In this document: in pieces, positions 13,131-25,500 of the stretch
How positions within the stretch are numbered: position 1 is the stretch's first letter
Layout of the letters: every line of letters starts with the position of its first letter
Source: Lateolabrax maculatus
Lineage: Eukaryota; Chordata; Actinopteri; Acropomatiformes; Lateolabracidae
NCBI GenBank assembly: GCA_031216445.1
Contig: CM062219.1
Location: 12,555,001-12,619,000, forward strand
Reading direction: 5' to 3'
Length of the DNA: 64,000 nucleotides
Translations under genes and position numbers: made by a program
Notes under the pieces: model-generated
The model's input: only the letters and a program-made list of their open reading frames with translations
What the model was told of the DNA's origin: nothing
Database searches by the model: none

Positions 13131-16100
13131 CTGTTGTGTTGTTGCTTTTGATTTCACCAAAACTAAATACTGAGTCAAAATGTTCTTGTGGCTCAAATTC
13201 ATATTCAAATGTTTACACCTGAGAAGTCATTAATTTAAATCAAGTAATTTACACATTTAAAAATGTTTGCATTGTGTACTTTTATATGAAGTGAAGCCTA
13301 TTGATATATAAAGGTTTATGAATGGGCATTTAATGAACTGTGAATGTGCATTTCCTGGGCAGGACTCCACAGGACCATATGTCTGCTGGCTTCCAAATAT
13401 TGAACAGTGGATTCAACTAAAAGCATGGTGCATCATCCAGGATTATCGTATTTGGTGAACTGCTAAACGCAGGGTAAATATCACTTAGCTGAAATATATG
13501 CTTTCGTTGCTTGCTTTGACGCTTTTGTCTAGGCCACAGGATTGGAACTGGGATTTGGACCATTAGGTTTCCTGATCAAAGTAGCTTGGTTTGGATGTCT
13601 CTTGGTAGAGAAATTAATTTGTGCCATCCTAGATTGAAATTAGAAATATAATTCTACTTTGTTTGGTACATATGTTGCCTGTTTGTTGTTGATGATGCTA
13701 ATAAACCAACATCTGTTCATCATCTCAACTCATAGAGGAAAATGGGTATTGCCCAGCGGCAGCGGAGAGTTGTATTCTCTCAAAACTTATACCTACTAAT
13801 GTGTTTTTATTGTTGTGTTAAAAGTCAAACATCATCAGACAAACTGTAACGGGCAAAATGTTAACAGTGAAGCCTGCCAAACCTCTAACCACAGCAACAG
13901 TGATAAAGTCTTTGCACACAGCATCCCGTTGGCCCTGAGGTGATGAGGTGAGAGTCATGACGGCTAACATCTTTGAATGGGAATGGTAAGAAACAAGAAT
14001 GGGATGCTTAAGTGCAATGATAAACCAACCCGACAGTTAGAGGCGAGGAGATGATAGTCACAATGAAAAGTCATCTGTGCAGGAAGGCTAAAAGATTAAA
14101 ATGGGATGCTTTATTCTGACAATAAACTGAGTGAGTCAGAGAGGCAAGCAGACTAATCATACAATAGAAAAACAACTGAAAACTATTTCAGAGAGGAAAT
14201 AGAGGTAGTTATTGAAAGGATGAGTCAGAGCTAATGAATGAGAAATAGCACATACCACAGAATACAGAGACAGATGGAGGCGTCGAGGAGCTGATATCAA
14301 ACCGAGGCCTCCCTGGCAGAGACATGAATAGCCATTTTGTGATGGCATTAATACAACAGCACTGGTTTAGACATGAAAAACCTTTCAGATTATGATGGAT
14401 TCCCTTTAATGTGGATACATTCAAACTCCCACTTATTTCTACATGAATTGCAAGTACTGTAACAGGGAATTATGGTCACACTAGCGTTCCATCCACAAGG
14501 CAAATGCATCTATTGATTCTCTTCACTGTCACCATAATTTGCATGTAATGATACTCAGACCACTTGTCTGATAACACTGCATCTCAGTTTCAGGTTTACA
14601 ACATGTTTGGCATGCTGTAGCCTGACTCAGAGACCGGGCGCATGGGTAAACTGCCAGCCTAGTTCTGTTCAGTTCAGTTAAAAACAACTGATGCGGTACT
14701 GAGGTCTGTGAATATTGTTTTGATTGAGATGTTGTTGTGAAAGTGAGGTTGGAAGTTTGTGACGTTATCCTTCACATCACGACTGACACTGTCCAGCTCA
14801 ACAAGAGTCTGCCACGCAACTAAAACAGCCTAACAATCCATCATCTTCTTTCTATTTAAGAGTCATTCACCCAGGCTCTGCATGCTAGACTGGATATCTA
14901 AATATAAACCATCTTTCCTTCTGACAGTTGTCTCCAAGTTTTACTCCAGCCAAACCTTCAAAATATGTTTGTATTTCAATGAAACTAATGATTTGTAATG
15001 ATATGGCTGTTTAAAGTCTATACATTTCCTGACTGCTTGCACGTGTGCACTACAGGAGTACACGTTTTTGTTTGTAGATTTTTGGTGTGGTCTGTATTTG
15101 TGTATTTTTTCATGCAATTCTGTATTCATTTGCATATGTGTTTGTATAGCATCTGTATGAATAAGCTTGCACAGGATATATGAATTATTTAGAGGCATAA
15201 TCGCCTCCAGTGTAAGCAGAGAGCTCGTAGCACGGCCTTTAGAGGTGTATCGATGTTTTATGACATGCTTTGAATCATCCCCCTCATCTAACCCTCATCC
15301 TGCAGCAGTGCGCTCACTCACTCTTACGCTGTCTGTCCACGGCATCTCTTGTGGTCGCTCTCTCTTTCTCCACTTCTTGTTCCTCTGCTATCTTTCCCCC
15401 CACCCCTACTGTCTTGCACTACATGCTGTGTGCGTGCTTATTTCATGGTTCCTGGCCATAATACTCCAGCAATGGAATTTAGATGCAGCAGGAGGTGCTG
15501 GGATTTCATGAATTATGAACATGATAGATATGAGACTTTCCAACTAACATTACAAATCAAAGCTTCCAACCATTTCTCCTCCATTCCTCTTATATCCTGC
15601 TGTTTCAACCCCCTGTCCTGTTCCTTCATCTCATTCCCATTCCTTGTTCTTCTCCTGTTCAGATTTTCCTTACTTTTCTCACCACCTCCTCTTCAACCTC
15701 CTCCCTCTTATGCTCTCTTTTCAAATTCTGCTTCCATATAACCCAGATATGAAACTTTCTTTAGACTGCCAACAGTGAAAGATTAAAGGGTAGTCTGGAT
15801 ATAATTTCTTGAAGTTTTGAGATATCCGTTTCAGAGATTTCTGCTGTAGTTTCTATAATTTTTTTGTGTGGCACTCAATGCAATGAAAGACAACAACTTG
15901 TCCTCCAACACTGGACAGGGGAATGTGGTTTGCTTTTTTTCTCTCTCTTTCCAATTGAATAATTGCGCAAAAAACAATTAAAAAAAGAATTTGAAACTAC
16001 CTTAGGCATGTGACAAGTCCAAGAAAATAAAAATGTGTTGAGCATGAAAGTTCATTCTTCATCTTGAAAAACAGTATTTGACCAAAAATAAAAAAAGAAC

Positions 16101-17889
16101 ACTTAAAGCAAGGTCAGTTTAATACCATTTTCCAGAAACCAGAAACCACATTTCACAGCCTTTCTCAATGATTGGTGTTTGCTCAGACAAAGCCTGTAAG
16201 TGGACCTTAAGTTAAGATAAAACAAATATAAAAATGACGTTCTTATACAGTATACAGCAGCGATGCTGAGCATATACATGGACTGCTGCTAAATTCTGTA
16301 ATGATACTGTGTTCTATCACAGAACATATACAGAACATTCTTTGCCAACACTTCAGTCCTTTATTTTGGACTTCCTGCGACCCCTCACTGCCAGTGTGGA
16401 CATTACCCAGACTGCCAAAAATAAACTCAGTCCGAGCTTTGAGAGGTTGGTAGTACATTAGGAAGGAGCTCTATCCTCAGACTATAGACAAAAGAACAAC
16501 CAACATCACAAACAGACACTTCTCCATTGCTCAAAATAACAATACCAGCACATGTAACATTTTAAAAACATGTCCCTGTCATTACTGCAGGATTTTTTGC
16601 ACATTTATCACAAACGAAACATATGACTTTGTGTCCTTAATAAACAAAACTCAGGGCTATATGCCATTCAGAATATGTGACACACACACACACACACACA
16701 CAGATGCTTAGTGCTGTGTCAGAGATGTAGAGAAATAGCCGTCCTCCACAAATCTCTCCCTGTCTCACACACACATGACTGCGTGCAGGAGCCATTACCA
16801 CCCAGTGTGTGTAATCTTTCGATTTCTAAAAGGAGAAAAGGCCATGCCTCCTGTCTGAATTTTTCATTCCCCACCCTCTCTGTCTCTGTATAACAACTGA
16901 TAAATAAGCAATGAATCCTGTGGACATAACGCAGAATGAACTTGATTTTATGTCCTCCACACCCCAACACCAACTCCCCTAGATACACATTTTTGTCTGC
17001 CTTTCTCTTCCTGTCTCACTATGCTCTTTTTTCTCTATGAACCTTGTCTCGCTTTCCAATGCATGCTCTCTCTCTCTCTCTCTCTCTCTGTTTTAAGAGC
17101 TAAATCTTTTGCTGTGTTTGTCTTCCTTTGGTACTCGCCCAGTGAACCGTACTAAGACTAAGACTCTGGCCCCAATATGTGGTGGAAAAGCGCGCGTGTC
17201 TGAGTGTGCGTCTGTTTCTGTGGATTGAACGTGACCTTTTGCTTTAATCCACCACTGATTTAGATTTAAAGCGCTGGTGGCTTCGACTCCGTCTGAGAGG
17301 CACCTTGATTGGTGAGCAGCTCACAGTAGGCCCTATTAGCCTATAGATTAGCACATTCATACATGCAAGGACATCACTCTCTGATTATGCAATATTCTTC
17401 TCTGTCAACAAGTGCGTGGGTTGTTTCAGACAGAGAGAGGGAGAGGGTGAAGCAGAGAGAGTCTGTGTTTGAGTGCTGTGAGAGGGAATCAATGGAGAGA
17501 TGTGATGAAGACAGAAATAAAGGAGTCAACTTAAGTGCTACTTTGTCGCCATCTGGTGGACTAATAAGGATGGTGGCTTTGATGACACATTTCAGCCAAA
17601 CGTAAGGTCTGGTAGTTAATCAAACCTAGCCCAATATTTGGGCGGACAACCACTCCTAATGTCCATACGTTTATATATATATATATACTAATATAGTCTA
17701 TAGTATTAAATAGGTATATAGGCTTTATAGTCCGTTTGAAATTCAGCTGAAGTGTTGAGTATTATATATAAAACCAAAATACAATTGTTTATGGTGATAG
17801 TGTTTCATTCGTTTGTAAATAACTACCTTTAATCTGCAAAGAGGCGTACTATAAACTCTCTCAAAACCATCCGGTCAAAATGAAAGAAG
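13131..17889. other. Intergenic region between fam163b and swi5
   Basis: No coding exon is supported. It holds AT-rich sequence, pyrimidine-rich tracts (15270-15740), a (CA)n run at 16680-16702, a (CT)n run at 17066-17089 and a short TA run near 17673. The open frames in the pyrimidine-rich tracts are compositional artefacts. Confidence 0.6.
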
Positions 17890-18250
17890 AATCGTGACTC
17901 GCCATTTTCCTTTTCCTTTTGGTTACCACGGTAACCAAACCAACTTCCTCCAAGTCCCGCCTCCCGGTTTCAGCAACCAATCCGTTTTCAGTGTGAGTCA
18001 ACCAAACTTCCTCCAAGTGCCGCCTCTCTGTTTCAACAACCAATCCGTTTTCAGTGTGAGTCATCGCCACGGTAACCAGACTTCCTCCAAGTCCCGCCTC
18101 TCGGTTTCAGCAACCAATCCGTTTTCAGTGTGAGTCATGAGCCGCGAATTGCAAACTTCCTACTTCTCTCAGTGTTCATGTGTCCATATGGCTTCTCTTC
18201 GTGCGTTGAATCAAACATAACACACACATTTTCTTAACATTTAAGCCAGT
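17890..18250 (+). promoter_or_regulatory. swi5: swi5 promoter: X-box plus three tandem CCAAT/TGAGTCA modules
   Basis: A near-palindromic GGTTACC-AC-GGTAACC at 17921-17936 matches the RFX X-box form GTNRCC(N)RGYAAC. It is followed by three tandem repeats of about 63-74 bp (about 17937-18000, 18001-18063, 18064-18137). Each repeat carries the phrase CTTCCTCCAAGT, a CCGCC box, a CCAAT box (17977, 18040, 18114) and TGAGTCA (17994, 18057, 18131). The half-site CACGGTAACC recurs in the third repeat near 18068. The block lies 110-330 bp upstream of the swi5 ATG, where a promoter is expected. Transcription factor assignments (NF-Y, AP-1/bZIP, RFX) are by motif only. Confidence 0.7.
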
Positions 18251-21200
18251 ATGGACACAGAGCAGTCCGCTGAGACTCGCTGTGCTGCAAATAAGTGTTC
18301 AGTTTTGACGCCGGATGGGAACGACTTGAAGAAAGGAGTACTGAAAAGGTAACTTGTTAACAGTTAGCCCTAAGGTGACATGTCGTCCACTCACGTCTGC
18401 TTACATTGTTTTTAGGCAATTATTTGCAATAATATGTTGTAATAATATGTTTTATATAGTCTTGTTCCTCTGTGCCCATGTCTCGCTGTGATATTTCCCC
18501 GCTAAAGCGAAATGTGCTGTGACTGTTAACGCTAGAGATGCTCAGGGATGTCACTGCATTACAACTCTTTGCTCACTTTTTTATTTACAGAAAGGCCTTG
18601 GATAAAGACAGAAATCTTTATGCGATGACCTCGGACATCATGACATGTTGCACTGTTTATCTGACGGGACTTTAATTACAGAATCAGTTCATTTCCTGTT
18701 AGCTGGCCAATGATCACCTACTAGAAGTCAAAGTTTACTCACTTTCATGTTGACCACAAAACTAACAACTATCTATCGTCTGTTGTTAATAACATCTAAC
18801 CACCTAACTACCTTTTCACTCCCATGAGGTTCATCTGGGCATCCCACTTATTCTGTTCAAGTTGTTTAAAATTACTTGGATTAATGTGTAAAATATACTG
18901 TTTTTTTTTTTACAGAACTGGTCATTTTTACCATGCCAGTTTTGGGACTAAAAGCAAACATGGGATATTTCCTTGCGATCGTCATCCTCTTGGTTTGATA
19001 ATTATCATTATTTAGCCTTCACTAGGAAACTGATTAAGACTTGGCTTCAAATCCCAACTGTATATTTACAGGGGCTATAATTTAATTAACTTAAGCGATG
19101 TGATGTGTCGATTGAATGTGTGGTGTGAGGTTTGCACTCTTGCTGTGAGCTTGTTGTTGTTGTGCACACAGACAATAGTGTGTATTGACCATTAGGAATT
19201 ACTTTATGAGAGTTAGCTTAGCCCACTTCAAAGAAATGTTATTCTGTATACATTTTCTCATTAAAACACGTCCTGTCTTTAATTAATAGTTTCCCTCCAC
19301 TCTCTCCCCAGAACTCCATTCTCAAAGTTTAAGAGAGTACACTCCAACTTCAAATCACCTGTAAGGAAACCCCTTCCTCTGTCTGTAACACACACACACA
19401 AATCCTATGCATAGTGCCACATGTGCATCCCTGTATCATGGTTGTCCGTTTTGCATCTCACAGCTTCAAGTTACTGAGAGTGCTAAAGTTAGCCCCGCAG
19501 AGGAGGTGGCAGAGCTAGAGAGGAGAAGAGAGCAGCTGGACACAGAGATTGCACAGCTGGAGGCCGAGTGAGTACAGCTGTGTGTGTTTGTATTTCTGTC
19601 TTTGAGGTCTTTTTCTGGGTTGAGGTCAAGCTTGTAGTGGTCAGTTAAGGATTAGGGGACAAGGAATAAATAGTGTTGATCCCCACAAATACCTACCCTA
19701 CATACCCTAAAATAACTAAAAGGCATGTGTGTGTCCTTGTGTGCTCTTTTTGCCTGCACATAGTTTTGTCAGTATTAATCTAATGGTCCTCATTTAGAGA
19801 TGTTTATATTTTTGTGTGTGTGCCTGTGTATAACTATTTGCATATACCTGCTTTTGTGTGAGACCAGTTGTGTTTGTGTTTGTCCAGGGGATACAGAGTC
19901 GAGGAGCTGGAGCATCATATTGATATGCTGCATGAATACAATGACATCAAAGACATTGGACAGTCTCTCCTGGGCCGTATTGGTAAGATGTTTCAATTCA
20001 CTCATTTTTAGTAGCATAAAAAGTGTATAAAAGTAGCTTAGGCTTGCAGAATTTCCAAGCCCAAGATAACATTTTTAAGTTCTAATGTTTAGGATTGAAT
20101 ATTGTGGGTCAGGTACACTACAGACAAATGTATACACGGGTGAATGTTAAGGCCTCTCCTTTCTACCATATACAAAATTGAACTGAACGAACCATCAGTC
20201 AAACAAGCCACAAGTTCAAAAATAGATTTTAATAATGTAATAGTGATAACTGATTTATTCCTTATTTCAATTCTTTGGTCAAATCAGCACAATGACATTC
20301 TAATTGGGGTGCATAGTCACATGGAGAATGTAGAAATGGGTCTAATTTTTCATCCAAGTGGACTGAGGTGTGGAAAATTAATGGTATGAAAGCAACATGA
20401 ACCACCACAGTATACACATAATTTCCAAACATGTCTGCTGATCATAGCAGCCATTTATAGGACACATCCTCTCCTCCCTCTGTTCGCTGTGACCTTTTTG
20501 TATCCGTGACAGATTGAGTCCAGTTACAGTTATAACTTATGCCTTATTTTCACCGCTTTTCACACATTTTCACACAAAAGATAATGTTGCAAGATGACAC
20601 CTAACCAAAACTGTCAGTTGAATGAGCTGTCTGTCTGTCTGTGTGACTCATGTTTACAGCTCTTGGCCCATTTCTAATAAGGCAGTGTGAACCCTGAACA
20701 GACTAGATGAGACATACAACAATATGTCTTTTTCTGGTGTGATTTGGACCAGAGAAAACAAACTGCACAAAGGTGTGATCAAATCCTTCAAAACTACTTA
20801 AATGACTGAGATAAAAGCAAATAGACGCCCTTAATAATTATAGCTAAGAATGCTGTGGAGAAAACTAATGGGAGTGTACTCTTCTTCATCTTTACGTGTG
20901 AACAAATTTACATTAAAGTTATTTAAACATATATATATCTATCTGTGAACTAAAAATGATGGGCTTCGCTCGGCCTGATTACAATATATTGAGATTGGTT
21001 GAGATTCAAGATGTTCTACGGCCAGCCAGCAGAGGGCAACAGATCAGTGTTTCCCTCTGACGGCTGAATCAAAATCCAAGGCCAGTCTTTCATTTGACTT
21101 TTGACAGTATTTACACAACGCTGATTATGTTTGAATTTAGATTGCCTGCATATAAAACATGCTAACCCATTAGATTAACACAAAAAAATGTAATTGGTTG

Positions 21201-21883
21201 AAGTGCCTCTCTACTTAGATTCCCACCTCATATATCTTAAATAAACCAGCCACTATAAGTCCTTTTATTTTTCTGTGTCCAGTCATATGTTAGCTGATAT
21301 TGATCTGCTTTGTCTTCATACATTATATGATGACATAAATATTTTTTTGAAACTGCAATACTTTTGGTGCTACGTTTAGTAATCACCTAACTCAAATCAC
21401 TGATCAGATAGTAGCTAGTACAACAATTGCAGGCTGTACACCCACCATTTCCCTTTCTCATTGCAACTTTTATCATAATTCTTGTGACACCATATATTAT
21501 TGTGCAAGTCTGTCAAGTAATGAGGAATATACTGTATGTCAACAGACAGACCAGTATGAGGAAACAGGTTACAATGAGTGAAAAGGTGCTGTCAGTCTGT
21601 GTGTCTTTAAAATATATTTTATGTGCTTCATCTGCTTGGGTTGAGGAAGTTCACACATTTCACACTGTTTAGGGGGGGTTTTGGTGTATCGGAGCCAAGT
21701 CACATTATGGTCTGTGCATGTGTCATAACAAACATGACTTTTTACCTACTTTTACATGCACGTGCACGTGCTTGTGTGTCTGGACATCCCCTGATTTAGT
21801 CAGTTACTGATCTTTGTGGAACAACATTTCTTGGATAAACTAATGTCACTTATTTCCCACATCTGCTGTAGTCTGTGTATATA

Positions 21884-21961
<78 letters not shown>

Positions 21962-22208
21962 GTTAAAAGCTTACTATCTCTTTAAATCCTCTCTCAGTAC
22001 AGTGGAAAGTCAGGATGATAATGACCTCTTAGTGAATGGAGGTGGCGTTTCCCGTCTGACACAATGACAGTCTTTCACATCACTTACACACACACACACA
22101 CACACACAATTACAATCTCTGTTGTCCTGCAGACACATGCATACACATATACAAACACATGCTATCATCCCCTCTTTGCCCCTTCCTGCTCTCTCACTCT
22201 CGCTTCTT

Positions 22209-22251
<43 letters not shown>

Positions 22252-23728
22252 TCACGAAGAGTCTACACTTAAACACTGAGTTGCTGTTGTATGCTGTTAT
22301 TCTGAGAGGGAGGAGATGCGTGGGCAGGCTGTAGAATGAGAGAGGAGACAAGAGGAGATGCCCTGCAGTACACTCTAAAGACAACTGTCCCTTTGTCTCC
22401 CACCATGTCCGTCTGTCTGTCTGTCGGTCAAGAGTAAGGTCATTGTCACATCTCTTAAAAATGACGTCTTTTTCTTTTCTTTTTTTAGTCTTCACAAATT
22501 TAGAGTGATTTATATAATCTGTGAGTTTCCCTAAGTAATGAATATGATTGATCTTATTGATCTTTTAAAAATTTTAAAAATCAACAGTGGGTGACAAAGA
22601 AGTTGATTTTGGGGATAAGGTGATATAATTATGTGTGTGTTTGTATTTACATTTTCAGTTTATGGTGGAGGAAAAAACACAAAAGACTGGAAAAGTACAA
22701 TTTTGAAAGGAAACTCCCATTGAAAACGTTGAAAGGATTATTCAAAACCATATCATAACAATGAACCTTTCTGATGCTCCAGGCCTTCAAACAACCTTAT
22801 TCCGACAGCACTGTATGTACACACCCTTACAAACAAATATAATATGTATATGTATATAAGTTTAAAGAGAAACGGACACATCGCTTAAGGGCTGTGCTAT
22901 TATTACTATTATATATTATCCTCAAGGCTAGTAAGAAGACCACGTAAGGATATACATGAGGGAGAGAGAGAGTTAATCAAGAGATACCAAACCGTTGCTT
23001 CTTCTTTTCCGGTGTGATGTTTTGCTTGCTTTTTTCTGCTTCACATCACTTATGTGTTAATATTTTGTGTATTTGACTGCTGGGCAAACAAAGTAATTAT
23101 AAATGAATTACAATATTGGCTGATCTAAAAGAGTCCATGCATTAACTGACATGAGATATAATTAGTTTCAGCCCTGGCAGCGTCCTACCAGTACAGCACA
23201 TTAGCATGCTATAGCAACAAATGCTACAGCTTTGTAAGCCCTGTACACAGGAAAAAACAGTACAAGCCAACTCGTCTCTATATAAGGCTCAGCCCGGCAC
23301 TACTCAGCATAGTTTGGTTCTGCATGATGAGCTCTAGTGGGGCTAATTTGTCAGATATGTTAGATGATCTATAGTAAACAGGGTTTATTTATGAGAAAAA
23401 TGAAAATGAAATGGCGATAGGAATGGGCTAAGATAAGAAGTCTGTTTTATTATATTTTTATTTTATTTATTTAGCATTTTAAATCCACTGTTTCAAATAT
23501 TTTCACAGTACAGGTACAAGCCTTATGTTTAAAGTGATTCATCTGTTTGGTGCTGTGATTTTGGTATGTTCAGTGTTTGCAGATTGTTTGAAAAGTACAC
23601 TAGAAGGTGTTGACCCTGTAATCTGCTGAAGGGGCCTAACCTCCACTTTGCTATGTGTTGCAGCTGCCCTGAGGGGGACCACCACACGAGATCTCTACAG
23701 CCACTTTGGTCTGGAACTTGATGACTGA
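18251..23728 (+). CDS. swi5: DNA repair protein SWI5 homologue, 136 aa, five coding exons
   Basis: Coding exons: 18251-18348, 19312-19360, 19464-19567, 19888-19982, 23664-23728; all junctions are GT-AG and the frame closes at 137 codons. SWI5 pairs with SFR1 (MEI5) to stimulate RAD51 strand exchange in homologous recombination. The N-terminal 60 residues are basic and variable, with two short FK-S/P phrases (TPFSKFK, SNFKSP). Residues about 61-116 form a coiled coil rich in E, R, L and K. The C-terminus carries the family signature: NDIKD near 102, GQSLLGRIA at 108-116 and TTTRDLYSHFGL near 121-132. The fifth intron is large (3.7 kb) and full of simple repeats. Immediate linkage to slc27a4 matches human 9q34.11. 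The start is the first ATG in the promoter-proximal exon; an additional upstream exon cannot be excluded. Confidence 0.93.
21890..21957. repeat. (TA)n microsatellite, about 68 bp, in swi5 intron
   Basis: Uninterrupted alternating TA that can extrude as a cruciform; length may vary between individuals or assemblies. Confidence 0.95.
22087..22108. repeat. (CA)n microsatellite
   Basis: CA run in the fifth swi5 intron. Confidence 0.9.
22211..22249. repeat. (CA)n microsatellite
   Basis: Second, longer CA run in the same intron; it creates long spurious open frames on both strands. Confidence 0.95.
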
Positions 23729-24163
23729 AAAACAAAAAGACTTGAAAAAATGTATGAACATACAGTGGTGAGAATGATTCTTCAGACAAAGGGGAGTGGG
23801 ACAAAAGAAAAGACCAAAGAACTTTTTGATAGGAGGATGGGCCTTATTTGTGATTCTGTTTTCACTTCTTTACACAGAGATATTTGATCAACGGCAAAGA
23901 GTATGATAAGGCAGCCATGATGATAATTAACATTAACTTAAGCAGTGACAGAAAACCAATGTTTCTATGGCTTTTATCCAGCCTATTGCCTACTATTGTT
24001 GTGCAAAGAATATAAATGCTATTGAAACACCAGCAACTTTGAAAGGACTTGGATTTGGAAAAGGGTATGCATGATGGCTGCATGAAAGTCAGTTATATCT
24101 CTGACTTCTCTGTTTGTTATTTACAGAAAAGGGGGAATGCTGGAGTGTCAACTTAAAGTGTAA

Positions 24164-24169
24164 AATAAA
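24164..24169 (+). terminator. Candidate poly(A) signal of swi5
   Basis: AATAAA 436 bases after the swi5 stop; further AATAAA hexamers follow near 24209-24230. Confidence 0.5.
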
Positions 24170-25500
24170 ACGTACTAGCTCCCCCATAATATGCTGTGTA
24201 CGTTGACAATAAATAATAAGTAATAAATAAGGCACTCAGACCACCAGAGATAGTATGTTCATATTTGCATTACACCACTAAACCAACTGTGGAACATCAA
24301 GAGTTACAGATGCATTGTAGCTATAGCATTAATTTTGTGGAATGAAACAGTTGAGCTGAACTATGTCAGAAGGTATCACGACCCTCCAACCATTTAAGTA
24401 AATCCATGCATTTATCCAAGTGAAAGTGTAACTGTAAAACGTAGGTCAGGTCGGGTCATGTTCATCCCACCAACCCAAAAGTGAAGGGAAAAAGGATCTT
24501 AGGCAACTGTCATACTCACTTTCAGTTTCCTGTCTGTCTCCACAGGACTATCTAAAAGTTTAACTACAAACAAAGGGTTTGGTTTTCAACTTCCTTTATT
24601 AAAAAATAATAAAAAGTCCCCAGTGCTGTTCTGTTTGCCTGAAATGTTCAGTATATGTACTGAACAGAAAATACAGACTAGCGCCATAATACACAGGGTG
24701 TAACCACTGATAATGTGTCTTCACAGACTGATAACGGCAGAGGAGCTTCACAGGTCCAATGATGCAGTATTTGACTGTGGGTCAACGGGCAGCTGTTGCA
24801 TTACGTAAAATTATGTATAATGAAGTGTGTGTGTGTGTGTGTGTGTGTGTACACGACAAAGCAATGTAATGGATGTTCTTTTATCTCTCATCTGAAGATC
24901 AAGGTTTAACCTATTTTCTTATCTCTTTGCATTGCCTATCATTTGTTTACAGTCTTTGGTTTTGCTGTAGATGCAGTCGACTATGTGAAAATGGGTTAAT
25001 TACATGTAACATATTTTGCAAGAGTTAACAAATAAGCGTGTCGCCATTAATTTGAGCTCCCTGTTCCACTGGGGATGTAACCTTTGTTAACCTGCAGCAG
25101 TACAGCACTGATTATGCAATGTGTTTCATGACAGGACACACTGCTGCAATGAACACTCCACTCTTTGTGGGCTACAAGACTCTTCTTGGCTTGAAGTATC
25201 TTTACCCTGCCAGACAAAAAAAAAAAAAAAAAAACATGTCATAAATGTCATGTTGTATGTGGTTGGAGCAGTTGTCTTACAGCCACTGAGGGTTTGACCC
25301 ATTACTCTGCACACCAACAATCGTCCGTCAGTGCTGTCCGGCCCTTCGGTCCACATATTTATATATTTATAGTATAAATAAGCCACACATAAGAGCATTT
25401 TCACATTTAGTGGTTGCCAACCGTGTGAGAGCAAAAGACAACTGCAGGTTTTCAACTGAGCAGATATGCCGGAGCTTTTTTTTTTTTTTTTTGGGCTGCA
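24170..25500. other. Short intergenic region between swi5 and slc27a4
   Basis: No gene is supported. It contains a (GT)n run at 24825-24851 and a poly-A run near 25217-25233. Confidence 0.6.

Noticed and set aside
17894..18133. 79-codon open frame through the swi5 promoter repeats
   Set aside because: The repeat unit is nearly a multiple of three and lacks stops by chance; motif content indicates a promoter.
18591..18680. Additional swi5 exon after the acceptor TTTACAG
   Set aside because: It would read 28 codons from the exon 1 junction and then stop; the exon at 19312 continues the frame and the family similarity.
22010..22495. 161-codon open frame on the - strand
   Set aside because: Dominated by Val-Cys runs from CA/GT repeats inside the swi5 intron.
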